This document shows, piece by piece, positions 1-7,025 of a DNA stretch of 9,104 nucleotides. The position numbers and the translations under genes were made by a program. Numbering within the stretch: position 1 is the first letter of the stretch; the number at the start of each line of letters is the position of its first letter. The stretch is from Paenibacillaceae bacterium (lineage in GTDB: Bacteria > Bacillota > Bacilli > Paenibacillales > NBRC-103111). The DNA is taken from positions 1 to 9,104 of the forward strand of contig JAJFMO010000257.1 in assembly GCA_020697475.1 (NCBI GenBank), read 5' to 3'. Below the pieces are notes generated by a model. It was not told the origin of the DNA. It ran no database searches and saw only the letters and a program-made list of their open reading frames with translations.

Positions 1-483
1 ATAAGAAGCGTTGTCCCCAACTTGAAAACGAATCTGAAGCAATTCAATGCCATTTCCGGGGATTGGAGTGAAGAATACGAGGGTATGAGGGGTGGGGGCG
101 CAGGCAACACTTTCATGATTTCTTCCGACCATGTTCATAATTTTGCCTATGAGACGGATGTCGTGCTTCAAATGGGAGGAGCTGCGGCCTTATTGTTCCG
201 TGTACAACCCAATACCTCCGGTTTTTATTGTGCCAATATCGGGGGAGATGGAAGTATGAAGCTGTGGAGGCCCGGTAAGGATATAGCAGTTGTTCCCGCG
301 GGTATCGAAAGGAATCGCACCTACCACTTAAAAGTGGAAGTGCGTGAAGATCACATTCAAGTGTATCTGGACGGAACATTGATGATCGATGTGAACGACT
401 CCACATATAACGACGGTTGCCTTGGGTTGAATGTATTTGCAGGCAGAGGTGTGTTTCAAAATTTATTTTATCAGCCATTGTGA
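1..483 (+). CDS. C-terminal part of a carbohydrate-active enzyme with a CBM66-like domain (5' truncated, probably GH32 type)
   Basis: The reading frame is open from base 1 to the TGA at 481-483, so the gene begins outside the window; a TTG at 22 is only an internal codon. The visible 160 residues form a beta-sandwich-type module: a Trp-Ser motif near the start (GDWSE), an FMISSD segment, FAYETDVVL, GGAAALLFRV, then YHLKVEVREDHIQVYLDG and the ending GLNVFAGRGVFQNLFY. From memory this pattern resembles the C-terminal CBM66 fructan-binding domain of Bacillus levanase SacC, and the first residues (IRSVVPNL) resemble the linker that closes a GH32 catalytic domain. The inferred job is binding of a fructan or other glycan by an extracellular hydrolase. 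The catalytic part is not visible, so GH32 is inference; a LamG or DUF1080-type beta-sandwich is the alternative. Base composition looks more AT-rich than pheT. Confidence 0.65.
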   Translation: MRSVVPNLKTNLKQFNAISGDWSEEYEGMRGGGAGNTFMISSDHVHNFAYETDVVLQMGGAAALLFRVQPNTSGFYCANIGGDGSMKLWRPGKDIAVVPAGIERNRTYHLKVEVREDHIQVYLDGTLMIDVNDSTYNDGCLGLNVFAGRGVFQNLFYQPL

Positions 484-789
484 GTTGAGCTTCTCAATTC
501 GATTTGCGCTGTAATAATAGAAAATGAGGGAGAAGCGTACATTCCTTATGTATGGAATGATGCCGGCTGAGTTTGATCGCGGAAACTTATGCGTTTCGCC
601 CGAACTTTCCTGCGAGGAGAGCGTGGATAGAGTATTCAAATCGTGATCCGTGGAGACGGCTGTGATTTTCAGAATACGATCGAGCAATTCTCTGCGTTCC
701 AACCGGTGCAAATCGTTCTGCGTATGGATGAAGATCAAGAGCGCGACTATGGTCAGGAACAACGTCAGCAAACCAAAGATGATGTCCAT
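463..789 (-). CDS. Small single-helix membrane protein of unknown function, 108 aa
   Basis: I do not recognise a family. The start ATG (789-787) has a good ribosome binding site immediately upstream on the minus strand (GAGGTGG, about 4 nt before the ATG), which is the main reason to accept the gene. Residues 3-22 are a continuous hydrophobic helix (IIFGLLTLFLTIVALLIFIH). A charged stretch follows (NDLHRLERRELLDRILK), so the protein is probably an N-terminally anchored membrane protein with an amphipathic juxtamembrane helix. The middle is polar and Ser/Thr-rich. The last 35 or so residues are less convincing and the TAA lies 21 bp inside the convergent carbohydrate gene, so the natural C-terminus may have been extended by loss of an earlier stop. 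No strong promoter is visible; a TATGAT at 851-846 is a weak -10 candidate. It lies beyond the exporter's terminator, so it is likely its own unit. Confidence 0.55.
   Translation of the reverse strand: MDIIFGLLTLFLTIVALLIFIHTQNDLHRLERRELLDRILKITAVSTDHDLNTLSTLSSQESSGETHKFPRSNSAGIIPYIRNVRFSLIFYYYSANRIEKLNSQWLIK
482..500 (+). terminator. Weak hairpin just after the carbohydrate gene
   Basis: An 8-bp stem (GAGTTGAG with CTCAATTC, one G-U pair) and a CTT loop start inside the stop codon. No real T-run follows, only GATTTGCGC, so it is a poor intrinsic terminator and may act only as a 3'-end stabiliser. It also lies just upstream of the convergent small gene's 3' end on the other strand. Confidence 0.25.
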
Positions 790-895
790 AGTACCACCTC
801 ATATGCAGTTTGGGATGCGCGTCGGGAATGGGCGTTTCCTCGCACATCATACGTTATAAGCTTCGCAGAGGTGATCGATTTTAAGAGCGTTGTCT

Positions 896-954
896 GGAAA
901 AAATAGGTTCGTCCGGCAAGTTTCGCGTTACTGAACCTGCCGGACGAACCTATT
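896..954 (-). terminator. Rho-independent terminator of the ABC exporter gene
   Basis: A 17-bp perfect inverted repeat (arms 902-918 and 938-954, AATAGGTTCGTCCGGCA and its complement) with a 19-nt loop is followed on the minus strand by six U residues (A-run at 898-903). It begins 35 bp after the exporter's stop codon. Only the minus direction has the U-run, so it is one-directional and insulates the small gene at 463-789 from exporter transcription. Confidence 0.9.
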
Positions 955-989
955 AGCAGACATGTGATCAAGCTTGACGCTCTGCCGAA

Positions 990-2903
990 TTACGATATCG
1001 CGCCGACCTGCGACCGCATCGACGACCGTTCGCCGCGCTGCCCACGCTCTCCACGCCCGCCGCGAGCGCCCTCCTCGCTTTCGCGAACCGGCTTCGCTTG
1101 AGGGAACTGCAGGTCGTACAACTGCTTATACCGGCCGGCATGCGCAATCAATTCGTCATGTGTGCCGGACTCGATGCATTGCCCTTTCTCCATGACGACA
1201 ATCTTGTTCGCCCTCTGGATCGTAGAGATGCGGTGGGCAATGACGAGGCAGGAACGTCCGACGAGCAATCGCGCCAATGCGCCTTGGATCAAATGCTCGG
1301 ATTCCGTATCGAGCGCTGATGTCGCTTCGTCCAGAATAACCAACTGCGGGCTCTTGAGCAGTGCACGGGCGATCGACAGCCGCTGCTTCTGGCCGCCCGA
1401 CAGCTTGACGCCGCGCTCCCCGACAGGCGAGTCGTATCCGAGCGGGAACGAAGTGATGAAATCGTGGGCGTTGGCCGCTTTGGCCGCCTCTTCAATCTCT
1501 GCGTCTGTGGCGCCTGGTTTACCGTAAGCGATATTGTCGCGAATCGTACCGTTCAAGAGCACGATATCCTGAGTGACGATGCCCATCTGGTTGCGCAGCG
1601 ATTCCATCGTCACGTCGCGTACGTCATAGCCGTCCACCGTGATTTTGCCATCCTGAGGATCGTAAAACCGTGGGATCAAGTGAGCGATCGTCGATTTCCC
1701 GGCGCCCGAGGAACCGACCAAGGCGACCGTCTGCCCGACGGGGATTTCCAGGTTGAAGTCGCGCAGTACCGGCATTTCTTCCGTGTAACCGAATTTCACG
1801 TGGTCGAAGACGATATGGCCGCGAATCGGAGGAAGCGCGACAGCCCCTTCCTTGTCGGTAACGTCCGGTTTCGTATCCAAAATTTCAAAAATCCGCTCCG
1901 AAGCGGCAGCCGCCTGCGACACGGTATTGATGATCCGACTGAAATGGCGAATCGGATTTTGCAATAGACGCAGGTAAGAGATAAACGCAGCGATTTCGCC
2001 GATCGAGATCCGTCCGCGCATCGCCTGAAACGCCCCGAATACGACGACGATAGCCATACCGAGGTAGTTCAGAAAATCGATGACAGGTGTATAAGTGGAG
2101 TAGAGCTTGACGGCGTTGATGTTAGCGTCGCGATTCTTCTCATTGCGCACTGAGAACCGGTCGGTTTCGTATTGCTCGTTGGAATACGACTTGATCAGCT
2201 TAATGCTCGAAAGCGTGTCCTGCAAGTGATCGGTCACACCGGCGATCGATTCCTGAACGGTCTTGTACTGCGATCGAATCTTCGTTCCGAATACCCTCGT
2301 CTGCCAAGCCATCAGCGGGAACGTCACCATCAGCAACAGCGCGAGCTCCCAGTCGGCATAGAGCATGTAAATCGCAATGGCGAGGAAAGTAAAGACATCG
2401 GTCACAATCTGCACCATTCCGGATGTAATTAATTGTTGCAGCGTATTGACGTCGTTGGTCACCCTCGACATCAAGTCGCCGGTTCGGTTACGATCGAAGA
2501 AACTCATGTCGAGGCTCTGGATGTGACGATACAACTGATTGCGGATATCATAAATCGTCCGTTGTCCGACGTTCGACATCATAAATGTGCTCAAGAAGTT
2601 GCAGACTCCGAGGATGAGAGCTGAACCCAGCACACCCAGCGCGACCCAGATAAGCGGGGAATAGATCCCGCCCGGGATGACCTCGTCGATCGTGTACCGG
2701 GTCAACTGCGGCACAATAAACTGCAGCGAGGTGACGGTGACGATCGCCAATGCCGCGACGAGCAAATATTTCTTGTGCACCCAAGCATGACCTAACAGCT
2801 TCTTGTAGAGCTTCGCGATGCTGGTTTTCGGTTTGTTGTTTCTCGGATCGGAGTCTCTCATGCTCATACTCCGCATCGTGAAATCCATTCGACTCATACT
2901 CAT
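990..2903 (-). CDS. ABC exporter, fused transmembrane and ATPase half-transporter (MsbA/LmrA/BmrA type), 637 aa
   Basis: A complete half-transporter expected to work as a homodimer in the cytoplasmic membrane, using ATP to export a hydrophobic substrate such as a drug, lipid or peptide; the substrate cannot be read from sequence. Residues about 45-320 are a type I exporter membrane domain with six predicted helices (about 45-66, 83-104, 164-183, 185-204, 274-294, 300-318). The ATPase part is intact: A-loop Tyr373, Walker A GSSGAGKST (397-405), Q-loop Gln445, signature LSGGQ (501-505), Walker B LVILDE with catalytic Glu526, D-loop SALD (529-532) and switch His557. The start at 2903 has AAGGAG 12 nt upstream (2921-2916), a longish spacing. 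Two odd ends: a Met-rich N-terminus (MSMSRMDFTMRSMSM) and a Gly/Arg-rich tail after residue 611. It diverges from pheS and is transcribed alone, with its own terminator. Confidence 0.95.
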   Translation of the reverse strand: MSMSRMDFTMRSMSMRDSDPRNNKPKTSIAKLYKKLLGHAWVHKKYLLVAALAIVTVTSLQFIVPQLTRYTIDEVIPGGIYSPLIWVALGVLGSALILGVCNFLSTFMMSNVGQRTIYDIRNQLYRHIQSLDMSFFDRNRTGDLMSRVTNDVNTLQQLITSGMVQIVTDVFTFLAIAIYMLYADWELALLLMVTFPLMAWQTRVFGTKIRSQYKTVQESIAGVTDHLQDTLSSIKLIKSYSNEQYETDRFSVRNEKNRDANINAVKLYSTYTPVIDFLNYLGMAIVVVFGAFQAMRGRISIGEIAAFISYLRLLQNPIRHFSRIINTVSQAAAASERIFEILDTKPDVTDKEGAVALPPIRGHIVFDHVKFGYTEEMPVLRDFNLEIPVGQTVALVGSSGAGKSTIAHLIPRFYDPQDGKITVDGYDVRDVTMESLRNQMGIVTQDIVLLNGTIRDNIAYGKPGATDAEIEEAAKAANAHDFITSFPLGYDSPVGERGVKLSGGQKQRLSIARALLKSPQLVILDEATSALDTESEHLIQGALARLLVGRSCLVIAHRISTIQRANKIVVMEKGQCIESGTHDELIAHAGRYKQLYDLQFPQAKPVRESEEGARGGRGERGQRGERSSMRSQVGAIS

Positions 2904-2946
2904 GGCTGTCTCTCACTCCTTAATTTCCATGGACATTTTTATTTAT

Positions 2947-2975
2947 ATTATATAGCGAAACTACATAAATTGAAA
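2947..2975 (-). promoter_or_regulatory. Probable promoter of the ABC exporter gene
   Basis: On the minus strand a perfect TATAAT -10 (2952-2947) lies in an AT-rich tract, with a poor -35 (TTTCAA, 2975-2970) 17 bp upstream. It sits about 45 bp before the exporter start. The -10 is convincing; the -35 is only half matching, so recognition may be weak or aided. Confidence 0.45.
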
Positions 2976-3036
2976 CATCCAAATTCGTTCCCCTCGACCT
3001 CTCCGAAGCTGTTTTCTCGGCGTCAGATTGCCGGAT

Positions 3037-3065
3037 TTGCCGTCAAGCTTCATTTTGCATATAAT
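3037..3065 (+). promoter_or_regulatory. Promoter of the pheS leader
   Basis: A perfect -10 TATAAT (3060-3065) is preceded by TTGCCG (3037-3042, four of six matching TTGACA) at the ideal 17-bp spacing. Transcription would start near 3072, just ahead of the T-box stem I, as expected for a sigma-A promoter driving a leader-controlled aminoacyl-tRNA synthetase operon. Confidence 0.75.
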
Positions 3066-3080
3066 AACTGTATGAAATGC

Positions 3081-3216
3081 CTTGAAGGAGAAGAGTAAGC
3101 AGATCCGTTCGCCCAGGGAGAAGCGCGCCATGGACTGGAAGCCGCTTCGCGAAGACTGACTGCTGAAGTTCGCTCCCGAGCAGCCCTTTGAACGTTTGGG
3201 CGTCCCGCGCATGGAC
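3081..3216 (+). promoter_or_regulatory. T-box leader, stem I with UUC (Phe) specifier; antiterminator half missing or degenerate
   Basis: T-box RNAs bind a specific tRNA through a specifier codon and then read its 3' end through a conserved UGGN bulge. Stem I folds well by hand: base helix GGAG (3087-3090) with CTCC (3173-3176); specifier loop with the loop-E signature AGTA (3094-3097) opposite GAA (3165-3167); helix AGCAG (3098-3102) with CTGCT (3160-3164); TTCGC (3108-3112) with GCGAA (3149-3153); an AG-rich bulge (AGGGAG, 3115-3120); and a distal helix AAGCG/CGCTT (3121-3125, 3143-3147). The specifier triplet is TTC at 3169-3171, a Phe codon, fitting pheS downstream. After 3180 only about 55 nt remain before the start. 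No GGGTGGTACCGCG-type T-box is present; GGGCGTCCCGCG at 3198-3209 is a possible degenerate version. CGTCC/GGACG (3201-3205, 3212-3216) could be a terminator remnant, but it has no U-run. Confidence 0.75.
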
Positions 3217-3228
3217 GATCAAGCCACT

Positions 3229-3234
3229 AGGAGG
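3229..3234 (+). promoter_or_regulatory. Ribosome binding site that decides the pheS start
   Basis: A perfect AGGAGG lies 5 nt before TTG 3240. An in-frame TAG at 3228-3230 overlaps its first two bases, so the pheS frame cannot extend further upstream. This pair of facts selects the TTG as start. The spacing is on the short side. Confidence 0.7.
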
Positions 3235-3239
3235 CGCCT

Positions 3240-4253
3240 TTGCGCCAGGCTGCGCTGGGCGAACTGGAGCAGACGGCGAATCAGCAGCAATTGGACGAAC
3301 TACGGGTCAAGTATTTGGGCAAAAAAGGCGCATTGACTGAAATTTTGCGCGGCATGGGGGCCTTAAGCGCGGAGGAGCGTCCGGTCATCGGCCAGGTCGC
3401 CAACGAGGTACGGGCGGCGATCGAGGGTGTCATCTCCGCCAAACAGGAGGAGTATCGCAAGGCGGAGACGGCGAACAAGCTTCGTGCCGAGACGATCGAC
3501 GTGACGCTGCCGGGTCGGCCGGTGCCGCTCGGTTCGGTGCACCCGCTGAACAAGGTGATTCAGGAAGTCGAAGATATTTTCATCGGGATGGGCTACCAGG
3601 TGGCCGAAGGGCCGGAGGTCGAGCAGGACTACTACAACTTTGAAGCGCTCAATTTGCCGAAGAACCATCCGGCTCGCGATATGCAGGATTCCTTTTATAT
3701 TACGGAAGAGATCTTGATGAGAACCCATACGTCGCCGGTTCAGGTGCGCACGATGGAGCGGATGAAGGGCGAAGTGCCTGTGAAGATCATCTGCCCAGGC
3801 AAGGTGTATCGCCGCGACGACGACGACGCGACCCATTCGCACGTGTTCACGCAGATTGAAGGGCTGGTCATCGACCGCGGGATTCGCATGAGCGATCTGA
3901 AGGGCACGCTGCTGCAGTTCGTGCGCGAGATGTTCGGGCAAGAGACGAAAATCCGCATGCGACCGAGCTTCTTCCCGTTCACCGAGCCAAGCGCGGAAGT
4001 CGACGTGACGTGCATGATGTGCGGCGGTTCGGGCTGCCGGACGTGCAAGCAATCGGGCTGGTTGGAAATTTTGGGCTCCGGGATGGTGCACCCGAGGGTG
4101 CTGGAGATGTCGGGGTACGATCCGAACATATACAGCGGCTTTGCCTTCGGGATGGGCGTGGAGCGGATTGCCATGCTGAAGTATGGAATTGACGATATTC
4201 GCCATTTTTATATGAACGATTTGCGCTTTTTGCGGCAGTTCGCGCGGGTGTAG
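3240..4253 (+). CDS. pheS: Phenylalanyl-tRNA synthetase alpha subunit
   Basis: Catalytic subunit of the cytoplasmic alpha2-beta2 enzyme that charges tRNA-Phe with phenylalanine using ATP. Residues about 1-85 are the N-terminal coiled coil that contacts tRNA (YLGKKGALTEILRGMG at 25-40). The class II catalytic core follows: motif 1 region HPLNKVIQEVEDIF (101-114), motif 2 GKVYRRDDDDATHSH (187-201), the FFPFTEP loop (244-250) and motif 3 GFAFGMGVERIAMLKYG (300-316). The four-cysteine CMMCGGSGCRTC motif (258-269), found in bacillar PheS, is present. At 337 aa it is about 7 residues shorter at the N-terminus than B. subtilis PheS as I recall it. The start is TTG 3240, supported by AGGAGG and an upstream in-frame stop. 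An ATG at 3211 is in another frame; a one-base indel near 3227 would join it, so the original start may have been lost. pheT follows after 15 bp. Confidence 0.96.
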   Translation: MRQAALGELEQTANQQQLDELRVKYLGKKGALTEILRGMGALSAEERPVIGQVANEVRAAIEGVISAKQEEYRKAETANKLRAETIDVTLPGRPVPLGSVHPLNKVIQEVEDIFIGMGYQVAEGPEVEQDYYNFEALNLPKNHPARDMQDSFYITEEILMRTHTSPVQVRTMERMKGEVPVKIICPGKVYRRDDDDATHSHVFTQIEGLVIDRGIRMSDLKGTLLQFVREMFGQETKIRMRPSFFPFTEPSAEVDVTCMMCGGSGCRTCKQSGWLEILGSGMVHPRVLEMSGYDPNIYSGFAFGMGVERIAMLKYGIDDIRHFYMNDLRFLRQFARV

Positions 4254-4268
4254 GGAGGAGACGGGAAG

Positions 4269-6719
4269 ATGAAGGTTTCATTAAAATGGTTGTCCGACTA
4301 CGTCGATGTATCCGGGGTTGCGGCGGAAGATTTGGCTGAGCGAATTACGCGCAGCGGGATTGAGGTTGACTCGGTGGAGGAGCGCAATCAGGGCGTTTCG
4401 GGCGTGGTCGTCGGCCACGTCGTGTCGCGCGAGCAGCATCCCGACGCCGATAAGTTGAGCGTGTGCAAGGTGGATGTAGGCAGTGGAAAGTTGCTGCAGA
4501 TCGTCTGTGGAGCGAAAAATGTCGCGGCCGGCCAAAAAGTGCCGGTGGCGCTTGTCGGGGCGAATTTGCCGGACGGGCTGAAGATCAAGCGGGCGAAGCT
4601 GCGCGGCGTCGAGTCGCAAGGGATGATCTGCTCGGCGAGGGAGCTCGGGTTGAACGACCGGTTGTTGCCGAAGGAGCTGCAGGAAGGGATTTTGGTGCTG
4701 CCGGAGGATGCGGCGGTCGGCACGGACGTCGTGGCGCTGCTGGCGCTGGACGATCAAGTGCTCGAGTTCGACTTGACGCCGAATCGCTCAGATTGCTTGA
4801 GCATGCTGGGCGCGGCGTATGAGGTGGCGGCAATTTTGAGCCGCGGTGTGAAATTGCCGGAGCCGGGGGAGTTGCCGTCGACGGGCAGCGGCCGGGCGGC
4901 GGATCAAGTCCGCGTAGGGATCACCGCGACGGAGCAGTGCAGCCACTATGCGGCGCGGCTGATCGAGGGCGTGCGCATTGCGCCGTCCCCGCTGTGGCTG
5001 CAAAATCGGCTGATGGCCGCCGGTGTGCGGCCGATCAACAACATCGTCGACATCACGAATTTCGTGATGCTCGAATATGGGCAGCCGCTGCACGCGTTCG
5101 ACGCCGACCGCATTCGCGGCGGGCGTATTGACGTGCGGCTGGCTCAAGCGGGCGAGCGGATTCAGACGCTCGACGACGTGGAGCGCACGCTCGCGCCGGA
5201 CATGCTCGTCATCGCCGACGGCGAGCGGGCGGTGGCCATCGCCGGTGTCATGGGCGGCGCCGCCACCGAAGTGACCGCCGGCACGACGCGCATCCTGCTC
5301 GAGTCGGCGCGCTTCGACGGTGGCTCGGTGCGCAAGACGTCGCGGCGGCTCGGCTTGCGCTCGGAAGCGAGTCTGCGCTTCGAGAAGCAAGTCGACGCGC
5401 AGGCGGTCATTCCGGCGCTGGAGCGGGCGGCTGCGCTGATGTGCGCGATCGCCGGGGGCCGCGCAGCGGACGGCATCGTCGAGGCAAAGGTCGGCGAGCC
5501 GGCGCCGCTCACCGTGAATTTGACGCTAGCACGGATTAACGGTCACTTGGGTACAGACTTGAGCGCGGCCGAGGTGCGGGCGATTTTTGAGCGGCTGCAT
5601 TTCCGCTGCGAGCTGGTGGGGGCCGACGGCTTTGCGGTGCACGTGCCGAGCCGGCGCGGCGACATCACGCGAGATGTCGACTTGATCGAGGAGATCGCCC
5701 GGCTGTACGGCTACGATAACATCCCGACGAGCTTAATGAGCGGCGTAACGACACCCGGCTCGCTCACTCGCGAGCAAGCGGTGCGCCGCGCGATTCGCAA
5801 TCTGCTGTCTTTGAGCGGCTTGCAAGAGACGACGACATACAGCTTCACGCATCCGTCGCAAATCGCCGAGTACCCCGGCTTGTACGGGGAAGCGCGGCCG
5901 ATCGGGCTGGCGATGCCGATGAGCGAGGAGCGCAGTGTGCTGCGGACGAGCTTGATCCCGCATCTGCTGGATACGGCGGCGTATAACCGCAATCGAAACG
6001 TTGACGATGTTCTTGTGTTCGAGCTCGGCCGTGTGTTCCTTTCCGACGAAGCGCAGCCGACGAAGCTGCCGGACGAGCATTGGCATCTAGCCGTCCTGCT
6101 GACGGGCAAGAAGCATTCGGCGCATTGGTCGGGCAAAGCGGAGGCGGTTGATTTTTACGATGCGAAAGGGATTTTGGATAAAATTTGCACCTATTTGGGC
6201 GTGACGGACGCGAAATACACGCCGATTCAACCGGCTGGACTGCATCCGGGGCGCTCAGCGGAAGTAGCGATTGGAGGTGGCGCAGGTGCAGGGAGCGAGC
6301 GGCTCGGCTGGATCGGGCAGCTTCACCCTGCGCTTGCCGAAGCGAAGGACCTCGACGCCACGTACGTTCTGGAGATCGACCTCGGCGTTCTCATCCGCCA
6401 TGCCGACTTCCACATCGGCTATCGCGCGTTGCCGCGTTATCCGGCGATTAGCCGCGATTTGGCCGTGGTGGTTGGGCGCGACGCGGCGGTTGGCGACCTG
6501 TTGGCCAAGATCAAGGAAACGGGCGGAGATTTACTGGAGTCGGTGCAAGTATTCGACTTGTACACCGGCGAGCACGTCGGCGCAGGAAACAAAAGCGTCG
6601 CGTTCTCACTCGTTTATCGCCACGAAGGCCGCACGCTGACCGATGAGGAAGTGTCCAAGGCGCACGAGGCGATCGTGCAAGCTTTGGCGACGACGTTCGG
6701 CGCTCAGTTGCGGGCATAA
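4269..6719 (+). CDS. pheT: Phenylalanyl-tRNA synthetase beta subunit
   Basis: Partner of PheS in the heterotetramer; the beta subunit binds tRNA and edits mischarged Tyr-tRNA-Phe. At 816 aa it is full length for the bacterial long form. Domains in order: N-terminal start KVSLKWLSDYVD (2-13), EMAP/OB-type tRNA-binding domain (about 40-155, with HPDADKLSVCKVDVG), B3/B4 editing domain (about 210-385, with NNIVDITNFVMLEYGQPLHAFD), B5 domain (about 405-480), the inactive class II-like core (about 485-705) and the C-terminal FDX-ACB anticodon-binding domain (about 720-814, starting at RYPAISRDLAVVV). The ATG has GGAGGAG at 4254-4260, directly after the pheS stop, so translation is probably coupled. 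Coding sequence is strongly GC-rich. No clear terminator follows. Confidence 0.97.
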   Translation: MKVSLKWLSDYVDVSGVAAEDLAERITRSGIEVDSVEERNQGVSGVVVGHVVSREQHPDADKLSVCKVDVGSGKLLQIVCGAKNVAAGQKVPVALVGANLPDGLKIKRAKLRGVESQGMICSARELGLNDRLLPKELQEGILVLPEDAAVGTDVVALLALDDQVLEFDLTPNRSDCLSMLGAAYEVAAILSRGVKLPEPGELPSTGSGRAADQVRVGITATEQCSHYAARLIEGVRIAPSPLWLQNRLMAAGVRPINNIVDITNFVMLEYGQPLHAFDADRIRGGRIDVRLAQAGERIQTLDDVERTLAPDMLVIADGERAVAIAGVMGGAATEVTAGTTRILLESARFDGGSVRKTSRRLGLRSEASLRFEKQVDAQAVIPALERAAALMCAIAGGRAADGIVEAKVGEPAPLTVNLTLARINGHLGTDLSAAEVRAIFERLHFRCELVGADGFAVHVPSRRGDITRDVDLIEEIARLYGYDNIPTSLMSGVTTPGSLTREQAVRRAIRNLLSLSGLQETTTYSFTHPSQIAEYPGLYGEARPIGLAMPMSEERSVLRTSLIPHLLDTAAYNRNRNVDDVLVFELGRVFLSDEAQPTKLPDEHWHLAVLLTGKKHSAHWSGKAEAVDFYDAKGILDKICTYLGVTDAKYTPIQPAGLHPGRSAEVAIGGGAGAGSERLGWIGQLHPALAEAKDLDATYVLEIDLGVLIRHADFHIGYRALPRYPAISRDLAVVVGRDAAVGDLLAKIKETGGDLLESVQVFDLYTGEHVGAGNKSVAFSLVYRHEGRTLTDEEVSKAHEAIVQALATTFGAQLRA

Positions 6720-6838
6720 TTTTCGGAGAAGGTCGGGGGATCACACCAGCTGGGTGCGGCTCCCTCGGGGTCTGGTGCATCAGGAAGTTGTTCCAACGAA
6801 CCGATTAACCAACGAATCGACCGCCTGAGCCTTCAACG
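6720..6838. other. Gene-free spacer after pheT
   Basis: This is the first part of the 437-bp stretch without a gene. It holds a 6-bp inverted repeat (CACCAG 6744-6749, CTGGTG 6772-6777) with a 22-nt loop and no T-run, so I do not call it a terminator. No reading frame here has a ribosome binding site or recognisable product. The rest of the spacer is the repeat cluster and the zapA upstream region. Confidence 0.6.
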
Positions 6839-7023
6839 CTAACGGTTGCCACAACCGCTATTTTCGGTAAAATGCTTGGCTTTCGTTTCTAACGGTTGTC
6901 GCAGCGGCTATTTGCGCTTAAATGCCCTTTTCAGCAGGAAATCAGCCCAATAGCCTCGACTACAACCGTTAGCCTGTCAACGAAGGGGAAAAGCTCCAAA
7001 TAGGCTCAGTCGGCAACCGTTAG
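6839..7023. repeat. Four-copy short repeat cluster arranged as a large imperfect palindrome
   Basis: The core is CTAACGGTTG, 9-10 variable bases, then CTATT(T/G). Two copies lie on the + strand (starting 6839 and 6889, spaced 50 bp, each extending about 37 bp to an AAATGC end). Two lie on the - strand (6948-6972 and 6997-7023, with core ends at 6972 and 7023, spaced 51 bp). The pairs are mirror-symmetric about position 6931, so the transcript could fold into one long interrupted hairpin. Copy 1 also contains its own 6-bp hairpin (CGGTTG-CCA-CAACCG, 6843-6857). The 10-bp head is identical in all four, while the middle varies. It looks like an interspersed intergenic repeat family of the host genome. 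It is not CRISPR: spacers are absent and orientation alternates. Confidence 0.8.
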
Positions 7024-7025
7024 AA

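Noticed and set aside
643..906. Plus-strand open frame of 87 codons
   Set aside because: It has no good ribosome binding site, overlaps the better-supported minus-strand small gene, and ends at the exporter terminator.
1464..1967. Plus-strand open frame of 167 codons inside the exporter gene
   Set aside because: It is antisense to the ATPase domain with all motifs intact on the other strand, so it is a shadow.
3211..3290. ATG 3211 as the pheS start
   Set aside because: It is in a different frame from PheS, lacks a ribosome binding site, and its frame gives no PheS-like sequence.
3363..4205. Long minus-strand open frame (280 codons) opposite pheS
   Set aside because: It is antisense to the strongly conserved pheS core, is His/Arg-rich as expected from reversed GC-rich codons, and has no family resemblance.
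4788..5390. Minus-strand open frame of 200 codons opposite pheT
   Set aside because: It lies fully within pheT, has an Arg/Ala/His-rich shadow composition, and has no credible ribosome binding site or motif.
6744..6777. Inverted repeat after pheT as its terminator
   Set aside because: The stem is only 6 bp with a 22-nt loop and no T-run.
6839..7023. CRISPR-like array
   Set aside because: The copies are in both orientations, the conserved core is only 10 bp with a variable middle, and there are no uniform unique spacers or cas genes.
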